Shown: positions 8,972 to 19,079 of the stretch, one piece after another | Layout: each line of letters begins with the position of its first letter | Position numbering within the stretch: the first letter of the stretch is position 1 | Assembly: GCA_964620425.1 (NCBI GenBank) | Contig: CAZUGV010000002.1 | Location: forward strand, 186,001 to 250,000 | Reading direction: 5' to 3' | From: DASXUG01 sp964620425 | GTDB taxonomy: Bacteria; Pseudomonadota; Gammaproteobacteria; Burkholderiales; Methylophilaceae | DNA: 64,000 bases | Made by a program: the position numbers and the translations under genes | The notes under the pieces: generated by a model | Seen by the model: only the letters and a program-made list of their open reading frames with translations | Told to the model about the DNA's origin: nothing | The model's database searches: none

Positions 8972-10624
8972 GTGTACTACGATCATTTTGGCCTAAAACA
9001 AGCGCCTTTTAAAATCACCCCCAATACCGATTTCTTTTTTGCGGGCGCTAATCGTGGTGCAATTTTAGATGCGCTCACTTATGCCATTAAGAATGGCGAA
9101 GGCATTATTAAAGTGGTCGGTGAAGTGGGTAGTGGTAAAACCATGTTAAGCCGTATGTTGCAAGCACGGTTGCCCGAAAGAGTAGAGTGTGTCTATTTGG
9201 CAAACCCCAGTATTGCGCCAGAAGATGTGGTGTTTGCAATCGCATTTGAGTTGCAGCTAGCGTTGCATAAAGATGTAGATCGTTTGCAAGCCATGCAATT
9301 GCTGCAAAAATACCTGTTAGATCGCCATGCTGAGGGCAAGCAGGTGGTGATTTTTGTGGAAGAAGCGCAAGGCATGCCGATAGCAACATTAGAAGAAATT
9401 CGACTGCTAACAAATTTAGAAACGAAGCAAGACAAGCTCTTACAAATTGTTTTGTTTGGGCAGCCTGAGTTAGACGTCAACTTAAACGCCACGCAAATTA
9501 GACAGCTACGTGAGCGTATTACACATAGTTTTAACCTAGAGCCTATTGATCAAAATGCGATTCGTGATTATGTAATGTTTCGGTTACGCTCGGCGGGCTA
9601 TTTTGGACCGCCAATTTTTACAGAGGCTGCGATTAAACTGCTAGCGCAGTCATCACAAGGCTTGGTGCGTCGAGTGAATGTGTTGGCTGATAAAGCGATG
9701 TTGGCGACCTATTCACAAAACTTATATTCGGTTGATGTTAAACAAATGAAAGCGGCAATTCGTGATAGCGAATTTGGTGCTGAACAAGTCAAGCGTCAAA
9801 CTAAGCGAAACGTTGGTATTGGTTTGCTGGCTTTTTTTCTGATAGCGGTTGTTGTAGATTTGGCTACCTATCATGGTGTTTGGCAAAGCTTGGTTTACTC
9901 TGCCTCGACCAAACCCGTGCTAATGAAGTCCGCCCAGCCGGCGAAACTAACTAGTAAGGCTGAGGTTTCTAATGTTCAGCCTGTGGTACCTATATTGGCT
10001 GATACTCCAACATTAAAGTCGAACTCCGATTCAAATACATCTTCAGCAAAACCCTTAACAGCAGAGCCAGCAGTTGCCGCGTTAAAATCTGTGTCATCCG
10101 CTAGCGAAGTAAAAATGGAGCGTCAGGCGACTACAAAATCTATTGATGAGCGCATGCTTGAAACTAAACAATCAACCTCACCAAAGGTAATACCAGGGGG
10201 TATGGATACAAAAGAGAATGACCGCACAGATCAGCACCTCACACTGCCTGCTACTGGCTCAGATAAAGCCTCTAGTCCATCTGGAGCAGATAGCGATATT
10301 ATTCAACAGCGCCTAGATGTAACGCAGTCTTGGATTAACCAGCAGCCAGAAAATACCGTTAGTATTCAGTTAATGGGGTCATCTAACGAGGCGCAGTTAG
10401 TGAAACATTTGAAATATTTGGCGACCCGTTTAAATTTGGAAAATATTTATGCGTATCGTACTCAGGTGAATAAAAGACCATTTATTACTATTCTATACGG
10501 TGGCTTTTCTAGTCAACGTGAGGCAGTCGCCGCGATCGATAAATTGCCAGAAGATATTAAACTAAATCAGCCGCAGATAAGAACTATTGGTGGCATTTTA
10601 AAAGAGACTAGTAAATTCCCATAA
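8972..10624 (+). CDS. ExeA/MshM-like AAA+ ATPase with C-terminal SPOR domain
   Basis: First gene of the MSHA-like operon, with a GTG start. Residues 1-270 form an ExeA/GspA-type ATPase: opening MYYDHFGLKQAPFKITPN, Walker A GEVGSGKT near 50-57 and Walker B-like VVIFVEEAQ near 130. A single membrane segment lies at about 276-298, then a Ser/Thr/Lys/Pro-rich periplasmic linker. The last ~90 residues (VSIQLMGSSNEAQLVKHL... ITILYGGFSSQREAVAAI) are SPOR-like, which in other proteins binds denuded peptidoglycan. ExeA-type proteins help secretins assemble through the cell wall, which fits the downstream secretin. The family is clear; MshM equivalence is inferred. Confidence 0.85.
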   Translation: MYYDHFGLKQAPFKITPNTDFFFAGANRGAILDALTYAIKNGEGIIKVVGEVGSGKTMLSRMLQARLPERVECVYLANPSIAPEDVVFAIAFELQLALHKDVDRLQAMQLLQKYLLDRHAEGKQVVIFVEEAQGMPIATLEEIRLLTNLETKQDKLLQIVLFGQPELDVNLNATQIRQLRERITHSFNLEPIDQNAIRDYVMFRLRSAGYFGPPIFTEAAIKLLAQSSQGLVRRVNVLADKAMLATYSQNLYSVDVKQMKAAIRDSEFGAEQVKRQTKRNVGIGLLAFFLIAVVVDLATYHGVWQSLVYSASTKPVLMKSAQPAKLTSKAEVSNVQPVVPILADTPTLKSNSDSNTSSAKPLTAEPAVAALKSVSSASEVKMERQATTKSIDERMLETKQSTSPKVIPGGMDTKENDRTDQHLTLPATGSDKASSPSGADSDIIQQRLDVTQSWINQQPENTVSIQLMGSSNEAQLVKHLKYLATRLNLENIYAYRTQVNKRPFITILYGGFSSQREAVAAIDKLPEDIKLNQPQIRTIGGILKETSKFP

Positions 10625-10707
10625 GGGTTGTTGCAATATAATGCATATTATGCGATAAACAAGTAGTGGCTAACCCTCAAGGATGCATAAAAGTATTGCC
10701 AAAAAAT

Positions 10708-12660
10708 ATGAAAAATAGTCGGTTAATTCTCATCTCATTGCTATTCAGTGCCGCCATTTCAGGGTGCGCGCATCAAACAAAAATCACCCCATCTACTGGG
10801 CATATTGATGGTAAGCCAGCGATGGCTAAAGATAATAAACTCACGCCCCCTGCTTCCGATATCCCTGCTCCTGTCAAAAACAATGTGTATTTGCCACCAC
10901 CAACAGCTAAAATTAAAGAGCCTACCTATAGTGTTGTTGTCAATGATGTATCTGTTAAAGAGATTTTGTTTGCCTTGGCACGTGAGAGCAAGCTGAATAT
11001 TGATATTCATCCTGATATTAAAGGTTCTGTGACGATGAATGCGGTCGATCAAACCTTACCCGCAATTTTGGAGAGAATCTCAAAGCAAGTGGACATGACC
11101 TATAAAGTCGAAAAAAATGTGCTAACGATTGCACCAGATTTGCCGGTGCTTAAGACATATCAAATTAACTACGTAAACATGCAGAGAACGACTCGTGGCG
11201 GCATTAGCGTAAATAATCAAATTGCGTCATCTCCAGGCGCTACTGCAGCAACGGGTGCAACAGGCACAGGCTCTGCTGTTGGTTCTAATACCTCTTCAAC
11301 GTCGGTGGCCAGCATTTCAGAAAACTTTTTTTGGGATACCTTGATTCAGAATATTAAGGACATCTTAAAAGAAAGCGATAAAGAAGTTCTGGTTAAACGT
11401 TATCAGCATGACACGACTTTGCAAAGTTATTACTCAGGGCGTACGCAAGTCGTTGCACAGGGCAATGGATCTGCGTCTGCACCATACCCAACGGATGGTT
11501 CTGCGGGTGGCACGGGTAACAGAAATGCCAGGTCAGGCAATCGTGCCGCTGCGGGTGTGAGTGGGGCGGGTAACGAAACATTGCAGGGGGAGGGGGCAGC
11601 GAATACCGCCAAAGAGCTGGAGGTTAATCAGAAAGAGTATGCGACATTATATGCCGCCGCAGTCATTGCCAATAAAGAAACTGGTGTGTTGAGTGTACGC
11701 GCAACGCAGCGTCAACAAGAAAAAGTGCAAGAATTTATTGATAAAGTACAGTCAAGTGCTAAACGTCAGGTCTTGATAGAGGCTTCGATTGTGGAGATTA
11801 CATTAAACGATCAATATCAAGCAGGCATTGATTGGAGCAAGCTTTCCAATACTGGGGCGCTAGATGGATTTACTTTTAGGCAAACCTTAACTGGTGTTGG
11901 TGCGGCGTTGCCGATTGCAGCCACTAGCCCCGTGGCTATTGGTTATAGCAAAAACAACACGGCAATAGGCAATATTGCGGCTTCGGTGCGTTTGTTGCAA
12001 ACCTTTGGCAATGCAAAAGTGCTCTCTAGCCCAAAGATGATGGTGCTGAATAGTCAAACTGCTATTTTAAAAGTAGTGGATAATTTAGTTTATTTTACTA
12101 TTGAATCGTCGATTGCAGGCGGTACCGCAACGACTGCGGCATTGCAAAGCTTTACAACCACACCGCATACCATTCCAGTTGGGGTTTGGATGAGTGTGAC
12201 GCCGCAAGTGAATGAAAATGGTGCTGTGACATTGAATGTACGACCAACGATTGCCCGTAAGTCGGGAGATGTACAAGACCCCAACCCGAACTTAGCAGCA
12301 GTCGGTGCAACACCTACTAGCCCCGCAAGAGCTGGTATTTCTAGCACGATCCCGCAAATACAAGTGCGTGAAATGGAGTCTATGCTGCAGGTCAATAGCG
12401 GCAACACAGTAATTTTGGGTGGTTTAATGCAAGATGATATTTCAAACATCACCAATGGCGTACCAGGTTTGTTAGATGTGCCTGTGGTGGGTAATGCATT
12501 TAAGGCTAAAAATAACACGGTCAAAAAGACTGAGCTGGTCATTTTCTTGCGCCCTACGGTTATCCCAAATGCAAGCTTAGAAAGTGATGAGCTACAGTCA
12601 TTTAAACAGTATTTGCCTTCAACACAGTTACAGCAGAAGTTCGATGAGCCTGCTAATTAA
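10708..12660 (+). CDS. mshL: Outer-membrane secretin, MshL/GspD-PilQ type
   Basis: Forms the outer-membrane channel of the pilus/secretion system. The N terminus MKNSRLILISLLFSAAISGC is a lipoprotein signal with Cys20 as likely acylation site, so the ATG at 10708 is preferred over a GTG at 10666 in the same frame. An N-domain (SVKEILFALARESKLNIDIHPDIKG) is followed by the secretin core (QVLIEASIVEITLNDQYQAGIDW, LSSPKMMVLNSQTAILKV, VILGGLMQDD). A Gly/Ala/Ser/Asn-rich low-complexity insert spans about residues 251-297. Its last 17 bases overlap the next gene. Confidence 0.87.
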   Translation: MKNSRLILISLLFSAAISGCAHQTKITPSTGHIDGKPAMAKDNKLTPPASDIPAPVKNNVYLPPPTAKIKEPTYSVVVNDVSVKEILFALARESKLNIDIHPDIKGSVTMNAVDQTLPAILERISKQVDMTYKVEKNVLTIAPDLPVLKTYQINYVNMQRTTRGGISVNNQIASSPGATAATGATGTGSAVGSNTSSTSVASISENFFWDTLIQNIKDILKESDKEVLVKRYQHDTTLQSYYSGRTQVVAQGNGSASAPYPTDGSAGGTGNRNARSGNRAAAGVSGAGNETLQGEGAANTAKELEVNQKEYATLYAAAVIANKETGVLSVRATQRQQEKVQEFIDKVQSSAKRQVLIEASIVEITLNDQYQAGIDWSKLSNTGALDGFTFRQTLTGVGAALPIAATSPVAIGYSKNNTAIGNIAASVRLLQTFGNAKVLSSPKMMVLNSQTAILKVVDNLVYFTIESSIAGGTATTAALQSFTTTPHTIPVGVWMSVTPQVNENGAVTLNVRPTIARKSGDVQDPNPNLAAVGATPTSPARAGISSTIPQIQVREMESMLQVNSGNTVILGGLMQDDISNITNGVPGLLDVPVVGNAFKAKNNTVKKTELVIFLRPTVIPNASLESDELQSFKQYLPSTQLQQKFDEPAN

Positions 12661-13939
12661 AGCTTTGGAGCAAGCGGCAGAAAGTAAAAATGCGGGAGAT
12701 AAGTTTGAACTGTCCCTTGAGCCTGTTATTACCAGTGATGCTACTTTACAAGATGCAAATGCGAAACCAAAGCTAAGCACCTTACCAAGCGATAGTCAGA
12801 AAGCCGCTTCTACTGTTTTTTCAGCTAAAACAAAGCCACATTCAAAACCCGCAAATAATCTGGCTTTGTTTGCATTCGCAACGCTTATCTTATTGATTGC
12901 TGCGATAGGCTATTTTTACTGGTATTGGCAATCTCTCTCAGCCCCCGAGCTTATTGTTGCGAGACCATCCGTGGTTCAACCCCTGTCGCAAGTTGCGGAG
13001 GCTAAAAATACTAATCAAGTTAGCGCAAATTTGAACAGTCAGTCTGCCACTGCAGAGACATCGGGTAGCGCATCACCAGAGCAAATGCAAACCAAGATTG
13101 AATCGTCGATGGCAGAAAGTAAAGTGGGTGCTCTATTGCAATCAGAACATACCCCAGCGCTTGAAGCTGTGCCACCTGCAGCCAAACAAAAAAAACAAAA
13201 TCCCATTGCAGCAAAGCCCTTAACTGAAAATAACGAGCGTATGCTAGCCTTGGCTGCGAGCAACTCAAAACCGTTGGTATTTGGTGAGCCAATAGCCTTA
13301 AGCGATGATGACAAGCTGGATGGTTCAGCTAGTCGCAAGGTTAAAGTCATCCAAAATCAACCAACGGCTAGCATCAATCCAAAATTGATAGAAGCGTATC
13401 ATGCTTATAACAAAGGGGATGATGTCCAAGCACAACAGGCCTATCGAGAAGTGCTAAAAGGGGATGTACGTAATACTGACGCACTACTAGGTATGGCGAC
13501 CATTGCGGCACGTCAGGGTCGTGATGACGACGCCTTAGGCTGGTATAGAAAAGTGCTTGAGGTTGAGCCTAGAAATCAGCTGGCGCAAGCGGGAATGGTG
13601 GCCTTGCAGCAAGAAGATGACCCAGTATCTGCGGAAACGAGACTTAAGAACTTAATTGCGCAGCACCCAGACTCGGCTAGCTTGAATGCCTCACTTGGTG
13701 ATTTGTATGCATCGCAAAATCAGTGGGCCTCCGCGCAACAAGCTTATTTTCAGGCGTATCATTTCGAGTCAAATAATGCACAGCATGTGTTTAATTTGGC
13801 CGTTAGCCTAGATCGCATGAGTAAACCTAACCTCGCGCTACCGTATTACAAGCGCGCATTAGAGTTAGTAACAGCAGGCGGCGCAACCAATATAGATCGC
13901 ATGAAGCTTGAATCCCGTATTTCTCAATTAACCCAATAA
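12644..13939 (+). CDS. TPR-repeat inner-membrane protein, MshN-like
   Basis: 431 aa from the ATG at 12644 (MSLLIKALEQAAESKN), which overlaps the secretin stop by 17 bases; an upstream in-frame start inside the secretin is rejected. One membrane segment lies at about 73-95 (LALFAFATLILLIAAIGYFYWYW), then a low-complexity linker. The C-terminal TPR solenoid covers about 240-425 (AYHAYNKGDDVQAQQAYREVLK, ALLGMATIAARQGRDDDALGWYRKVLEVEP). Position between secretin and ATPase matches mshN of Vibrio MSHA loci (L-M-N-E order, partly rearranged). It probably scaffolds the secretin-inner platform contact. Confidence 0.75.
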   Translation: MSLLIKALEQAAESKNAGDKFELSLEPVITSDATLQDANAKPKLSTLPSDSQKAASTVFSAKTKPHSKPANNLALFAFATLILLIAAIGYFYWYWQSLSAPELIVARPSVVQPLSQVAEAKNTNQVSANLNSQSATAETSGSASPEQMQTKIESSMAESKVGALLQSEHTPALEAVPPAAKQKKQNPIAAKPLTENNERMLALAASNSKPLVFGEPIALSDDDKLDGSASRKVKVIQNQPTASINPKLIEAYHAYNKGDDVQAQQAYREVLKGDVRNTDALLGMATIAARQGRDDDALGWYRKVLEVEPRNQLAQAGMVALQQEDDPVSAETRLKNLIAQHPDSASLNASLGDLYASQNQWASAQQAYFQAYHFESNNAQHVFNLAVSLDRMSKPNLALPYYKRALELVTAGGATNIDRMKLESRISQLTQ

Positions 13940-13952
13940 TCACGCAAAAAAT

Positions 13953-15650
13953 ATGGCTGAACAAAAAGTAAGACTTGGTGAGTTGATGGTGCAACAAGGG
14001 TTGATTAGTCAAGATCAACTGCACATTGCGCTCATGGAGCAAGAGCAAAATAACATGCCAATTGGCAAGCAGTTGGTGCGTTTGGGTTTTGTAACAGAAG
14101 CCATGGTGCGCGATTTAGTTGCGCACACCATGGGTCAAGAAAGTATAGACCTTAACTCAGTGATTGCTGATGGTGATGCGCTTAAGCTAATCCCTGAGGA
14201 TTTTGCGCGACGTTATCGAATTCTACCCATTGCCTACGAAGCCCCTAGTAATACTTTAGTGGTTGCCATGACGGACATGTTTAATGTAGTGGCGCTTGAT
14301 CAGCTGCGCGCTATGTTAGGTGGGAAAATACACGTAAAACCTGTGCTAGCGGCAGAGGCGCAACTAGAGGAATATATCGACCAGTTTTATGGCTACGAGT
14401 TATCTGTTGATGGCATTTTGCGCGAAATTGAAACGGGCGAAATTGATTATCAAAGTTTGCAGGTGGATGGGGAGCAATACACTCAGCCTATCGTAAGGCT
14501 AGTGGGTTCGCTGTTGATGGATGCCGTTAAACGCAACGCTTCCGATATTCACTTTGAGCCAGAGCAGGCGTTTTTGCGAGTGCGGTATCGTATCGACGGT
14601 GTATTGCACCAAATTCGCAGCTTACACAAAACTTACTGGCCTGGTATTGTCGTGCGTTTAAAAGTGATTAGCGGTATGGATATTGCCGAAACGCGAACGC
14701 CGCAGGATGGTCGTTTGCAAATTAACCTATGTGGTCGCCCCATTGATTTTCGGGTAGCCAGTCACCCAACGATTCATGGTGAAAACATTGTGTTACGGGT
14801 GCTAGATCGCGAAAAAGCGATTATGCCGTTGGAGCGCATCGGTTTGCGCGATGAAACGCTCACAGAACTCAAATTGATGATGCAACGCCCTGAGGGCATT
14901 ATGGTGGTGACGGGACCGACGGGTAGCGGTAAAACCACCACACTATACTCACTGCTGACGCATCAAAATACCGAGGCTGTCAATATTATGACGTTAGAAG
15001 ACCCTGTGGAATACCCTGTTGCCATGATGCGCCAAACCTCGGTGGCAGAAGTCAACAAAGTAGATTTCGCCAACGGTATTCGCTCCATCATGCGACAAGA
15101 CCCCGACATTATTTTGGTCGGCGAAATTCGAGATTCTGACACCGCTACCATGGCTTTTCGTGCCGCGATGACAGGGCATCAAGTGTTCACGACCCTGCAC
15201 ACCAACTCCGCGTTAGGCGCATTTCCCCGCTTGCTTGATATTGGCATTTTGCCCGACATCATGGCGGGAAATATTATCGGCGTGGTTGCACAGCGCTTGG
15301 TGCGCTTGCTCTGCCCGCATTGTAAAGAACCACACACGCCCAATGACGAAGAGCGCAAATTGCTCAACTTAAAACCGAGCCAAGATGCCACCATTTATCG
15401 CCACAAAGGTTGTCAGCGGTGCTTCTATACAGGCTATCAAGGCCGTAAAGCGATTATGGAACTGTTACGCATAGACCAAGATATTGATAGCCTAGTTGCA
15501 CGCCGTGCGCATATGGACGAACTACGCAATGTCGCCCGCGAAAAAGGCTTTGTTACACTTGCGGATGATGGTGTGCGCCGTATTCTAGAAGGCGTTACCA
15601 GTTTGGCAGAAGTCATGCGCGTAATTGATTTAACCAGCCGCATCAAGTAG
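13953..15650 (+). CDS. mshE: Type II/IV secretion assembly ATPase, MshE/GspE/PilB type
   Basis: Cytoplasmic hexameric ATPase that powers pilus extension. The N-terminal MshEN/GspE-II domain (RLGELMVQQGLISQDQLHIAL) is of the type known to bind c-di-GMP in MshE; binding here is inferred. The catalytic core has Walker A GPTGSGKTT near 320, the Asp box, the Walker B DPDIILVGEIRD and the His box TGHQVFTTLHTN. A tetracysteine zinc motif (CPHC near 453, CQRC near 486) is intact. At 565 aa it is normal length. The 13-base spacing to the preceding TPR gene and 10 bases to the platform gene indicate one operon. Confidence 0.92.
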   Translation: MAEQKVRLGELMVQQGLISQDQLHIALMEQEQNNMPIGKQLVRLGFVTEAMVRDLVAHTMGQESIDLNSVIADGDALKLIPEDFARRYRILPIAYEAPSNTLVVAMTDMFNVVALDQLRAMLGGKIHVKPVLAAEAQLEEYIDQFYGYELSVDGILREIETGEIDYQSLQVDGEQYTQPIVRLVGSLLMDAVKRNASDIHFEPEQAFLRVRYRIDGVLHQIRSLHKTYWPGIVVRLKVISGMDIAETRTPQDGRLQINLCGRPIDFRVASHPTIHGENIVLRVLDREKAIMPLERIGLRDETLTELKLMMQRPEGIMVVTGPTGSGKTTTLYSLLTHQNTEAVNIMTLEDPVEYPVAMMRQTSVAEVNKVDFANGIRSIMRQDPDIILVGEIRDSDTATMAFRAAMTGHQVFTTLHTNSALGAFPRLLDIGILPDIMAGNIIGVVAQRLVRLLCPHCKEPHTPNDEERKLLNLKPSQDATIYRHKGCQRCFYTGYQGRKAIMELLRIDQDIDSLVARRAHMDELRNVAREKGFVTLADDGVRRILEGVTSLAEVMRVIDLTSRIK

Positions 15651-15660
15651 TTGCTGAATC

Positions 15661-16866
15661 GTGCCGACCTTTAATTACAAAGCTGTAGATCAAGTGGGTC
15701 GTCCTGCCCAAGGTCAGATGGATGCCATTAACGAAGTTGATTTAGAACTTAGATTAGAGCGTATTGGCCTCAGCTTAATCACTTTCCGCGCAGCTAAAAA
15801 AAATAACCAGTTATTTAGCGCATCAAAAATTAGCCTGCGTGATTTAATGATGTTTTGTTTTCAGCTAGAACAACTCACAAGTTCTGGTGTGCCACTGTTA
15901 GATGGATTGATTGATCTGCGCGATAGCAATCCAAACTTGCATTTTCAGAAAGTCATCGGTGGTTTAGTGGCAGATGTAGAGGGCGGAAAAATGTTTTCTG
16001 CCGCGCTGGCGGAATACCCCAAAGTGTTCGGCGAAGTGTTTGTTAGCTTGGTGCAAGCGGGCGAACAAACGGGTCGATTGCCAGAGGTATTTGATAACTT
16101 GGCTGAAACCTTTAAATGGCAAGATGAGTTAATCTCACAAACTAAGCGTTTAGTCGCTTACCCATTATTTGTATTAGTGGTGGTCGTGAGTGCCATTGTG
16201 TTTTTAATGATTTATCTAGTGCCGCAAATGGTTTCATTTTTGCATAATATGGGACAAGATTTGCCCTTGCAAACTAAAATACTCATTTTTATCTCCAATG
16301 CTTTTGTGAATTATTGGTGGTTAATTATTGGCTTACCAATTATTGCCGTGCTGGGATTATTGGCGCTGGTTAAAAATAGCCCGCTCGCGCGCTATCGCTT
16401 GGATTATGCAAAATTAAATTTTCCTGTGACTGGTGCTATTATGAAAAAAATCATTTTAGCGCGGTTTGCACGCTATTTTGCTTTGATGTATCAAACGGGT
16501 ATCCCCATTTTAGATGCGATGAAAAAATGCGAAAATATCGTTGGCAATCAAGTGGTTGCTGATGCGCTTAGGCGCGCACAGTTTCAAATCAACGCAGGTG
16601 GCTCGATGGCGGATAGTTTTCACAATGCTGGTTTGTTTCCACCGTTAGTTGTCCGTATGATCAAAGTGGGAGAATCCACAGGCACATTGGATAAGTCACT
16701 GTTAAAAATAAGTTATTTTTATGATAGAGATGTGAATGAATCCACAGAAAAAATGCTTAAATTAATCGAGCCTGCGCTAACCGTAATTTTAGGGGCAATA
16801 TTGGCGTTCATCATGTTTTCGGTACTGGGTCCTGTGTACGATTCGTTTGGTAAACTTAAATTATAA
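15661..16866 (+). CDS. mshG: Inner-membrane platform protein, MshG/GspF/PilC type
   Basis: Polytopic partner of the assembly ATPase. 401 aa, GTG start (FNYKAVDQVGRPAQGQMDA is the typical opening). Two T2SSF repeats are visible: MFCFQLEQLTSSGVPLLDGL and ARFARYFALMYQTGIPILDAM. Membrane segments lie near 170-195 (YPLFVLVVVVSAIVFLMIYLV), 220-240 and 375-395 (ALTVILGAILAFIMFSVLGPVYDS). The following gene starts at the very next base after the stop. Confidence 0.92.
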   Translation: MPTFNYKAVDQVGRPAQGQMDAINEVDLELRLERIGLSLITFRAAKKNNQLFSASKISLRDLMMFCFQLEQLTSSGVPLLDGLIDLRDSNPNLHFQKVIGGLVADVEGGKMFSAALAEYPKVFGEVFVSLVQAGEQTGRLPEVFDNLAETFKWQDELISQTKRLVAYPLFVLVVVVSAIVFLMIYLVPQMVSFLHNMGQDLPLQTKILIFISNAFVNYWWLIIGLPIIAVLGLLALVKNSPLARYRLDYAKLNFPVTGAIMKKIILARFARYFALMYQTGIPILDAMKKCENIVGNQVVADALRRAQFQINAGGSMADSFHNAGLFPPLVVRMIKVGESTGTLDKSLLKISYFYDRDVNESTEKMLKLIEPALTVILGAILAFIMFSVLGPVYDSFGKLKL

Positions 16867-18462
16867 ATGGCGTTATTTAAAAAAATTATCTTATCAGCAA
16901 CCAATACCCAGCTAAGCGCTGGCGTATGGCAATGGGGTAAGTTACGCCAGTTTCAAACTTATCAACATGATGAGCAAGGGCGCTCGGCATTTACGGAGTT
17001 TTTGCGTCAACATCCTCACACCAAAATTTATTTGCTTGCTGACTCGGTTGAAGAAGATTATCGCGTAGAGAGTTTGCCACACACGGTGGGCAATGCTCGT
17101 CATGAGTTGTTGACCAGAAAATTAGGTCAAATTTATCGCGGTATTACCTATCGAGGTGCGCACTTTATTGCCCGTGAAAAAGATAAGCGTAAAGATGATC
17201 GCTTTCTGTTCCTGTCTTTAAATAATGCAGAGTTTCTGCAAGGCTGGGTTGCTTGCATTCAAACCATCGAAGCGCCTTTGGTTGGTGTCTATTTGCAATC
17301 AATGGTCAGCCAAGCTTTATTAAAGCGCTTAAAAATAAAGCATGAACACGTATTGCTGAGTGAGCGTTTAAACTCAGGGTTACGCCAAACTTATCTTTTT
17401 AATGGCAGTATGCGCATCAGCCGTTTAGCCCCTATCCCAGACGCGATGACTGAACGGCTCGCTTATTTTTATGTGGTTGAAACTGAAAAAACTCGGCTTT
17501 ACTTAGTCAGTCAGCGTTTTGTGAGCAAAGAAACGCCGCTGAATATGATGCTAGCAACAACTGAGCAGGCTGATATACCTATTGCGCGCGCGATTGAGCA
17601 AGAGCATGGACAAAAGACGGAGTTGGTGGATCTTACCCAATTAACGGCCAGCTTTGGTTTATCTGATCAGCAGCTACAGAAAAACCCCGAATTGTTACGC
17701 ATGCATCTGTTAGCGACTGGATGTGTGCCAGATAATTTAGCCCCAATTGGGTTGCTCAGTCATTTTAAAGTGAATGCTATCCGCGATAGCTTAATGTTTG
17801 CGAGTTTGGGCGTGTTGTTGTTTGGATTAATGTTTGCTGGTTATAACTTTCAGCAAAGTTATGCAAAAAATATAGCACTGCAAGCTGCGCAGATTGAAAC
17901 AACATTACAAGAGAAAAATTATCAACAAGCAGCAAAATCATTTACGCCTTCGCCAATTGCAAGCCAAGATTTAAAGGCATCGGTTGAGTTACATAAAACG
18001 ATTACCAGCTATCCACAAACCCCAATTCGGCTTATGCAAGTGCTTAGTCGAGCGTTAGAAAAAACGCCAACCATTCAAATTAACCGTGTACGCTGGGTGC
18101 AAGCCAATGATGGTGCGCTAAAAGATGATGATAAAACTGCCTATGGGGTGAACGTAACAGATGTCACCGAAGCAGATGCCAATTTCAGCTTAGACGCTAA
18201 CACTTTATCCGAAATAGCCTTTGTAAGTGGTGAGATAAAAGATTTTACGGGTGATTATCGTGCTGCACTAATGACCGTGAATCATCTTGTGGATGATATA
18301 AAATCTAACCCAGAAATTGCACAGGCCGTGCTGACACAAGCGCCTGTTAATGTAAGTTCGTACGCCAATTTACAAGGCAGCACAATCGACCAAATGAGTG
18401 CACAAGCGAATGTTGCAACGTTTAAATTACGCGTGTTGCTAAAGCCCAAAGCGAGTCTATGA
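16867..18462 (+). CDS. MshI/GspL-like inner-membrane assembly protein
   Basis: 531 aa. The N-terminal ~300 residues look like the actin-like cytoplasmic half of PilM/GspL proteins (weak similarity by eye; no intact nucleotide motif claimed). One membrane segment follows (DSLMFASLGVLLFGLMFAGYNF, about 311-332), then a periplasmic region. This bitopic layout is that of GspL/MshI. Start codon abuts the platform gene stop; the end overlaps the next gene as ATGA. Assignment rests on topology and gene order (E-G-then I-J-K), not on clear sequence identity. Confidence 0.6.
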   Translation: MALFKKIILSATNTQLSAGVWQWGKLRQFQTYQHDEQGRSAFTEFLRQHPHTKIYLLADSVEEDYRVESLPHTVGNARHELLTRKLGQIYRGITYRGAHFIAREKDKRKDDRFLFLSLNNAEFLQGWVACIQTIEAPLVGVYLQSMVSQALLKRLKIKHEHVLLSERLNSGLRQTYLFNGSMRISRLAPIPDAMTERLAYFYVVETEKTRLYLVSQRFVSKETPLNMMLATTEQADIPIARAIEQEHGQKTELVDLTQLTASFGLSDQQLQKNPELLRMHLLATGCVPDNLAPIGLLSHFKVNAIRDSLMFASLGVLLFGLMFAGYNFQQSYAKNIALQAAQIETTLQEKNYQQAAKSFTPSPIASQDLKASVELHKTITSYPQTPIRLMQVLSRALEKTPTIQINRVRWVQANDGALKDDDKTAYGVNVTDVTEADANFSLDANTLSEIAFVSGEIKDFTGDYRAALMTVNHLVDDIKSNPEIAQAVLTQAPVNVSSYANLQGSTIDQMSAQANVATFKLRVLLKPKASL

Positions 18463-19079
18463 TGAAGCTCACTGCGCAAGATTGGAAAAAGTTACGCGTT
18501 CCTTCGGTGGTTTTAGTCTTGGTGCTAATTGCCATGTCTGCAGTCATTTTTTTTACGCAGCAGCAAAAAGACACTGCCGAACAAGCATTAGCCATGCAAA
18601 CCAATCAACTTAACCAAGCGAGACAGCGCTACTTAGCATCAGGACAAGAAAAAGAGACCATTAGTCAATATCTGCCCCAATATCAAGCCTTGCTGGAAAA
18701 AGGCTTTGTGGGTGAAGAGCACCGTATTGAATGGATAGATGCGCTACGTCAAATTCACGCACAAGCAAAACTATTTAACATTAACTATAGCATTGGTGTG
18801 CAAGAAGAATATCAGCCCAGCTTTATTTCCAATGCGGGCAATATCAAGCTATATCGGTCAATGATGAAGTTAGAGTTGAGCATGCTGCACGAAGGCGATT
18901 TACTGACCTTGATACATCAACTTAGCCAGCAGCAAAACACCCCTTTTATTGTGAGGGAGTGCGAAATGACACGTCTAAATCCAGTAATCAGCAATACCTT
19001 TACGCCCAACATGCGCGCAAACTGTGAGCTTGATTGGTTAACAATGCACGAGCCGCAAGCTATGGAGGCGAGTCGATAA
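18459..19079 (+). CDS. MshJ/GspM/PilO-like bitopic protein
   Basis: 206 aa with a short cytoplasmic start, one membrane segment at about 13-32 (VPSVVLVLVLIAMSAVIFFT) and a periplasmic helical then alpha/beta domain. This is the GspM/PilO layout; these proteins pair with GspL/PilN in the inner-membrane platform. ATGA overlap with the upstream gene and TAATG overlap with the downstream gene indicate translational coupling. Function is inferred from topology and order. Confidence 0.6.
   Translation: MMKLTAQDWKKLRVPSVVLVLVLIAMSAVIFFTQQQKDTAEQALAMQTNQLNQARQRYLASGQEKETISQYLPQYQALLEKGFVGEEHRIEWIDALRQIHAQAKLFNINYSIGVQEEYQPSFISNAGNIKLYRSMMKLELSMLHEGDLLTLIHQLSQQQNTPFIVRECEMTRLNPVISNTFTPNMRANCELDWLTMHEPQAMEASR

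Noticed and set aside
12090..12542. Long minus-strand open frame (150 codons) inside the secretin gene
   Set aside because: It is antisense to the conserved secretin core; composition reflects the codons of the real gene.
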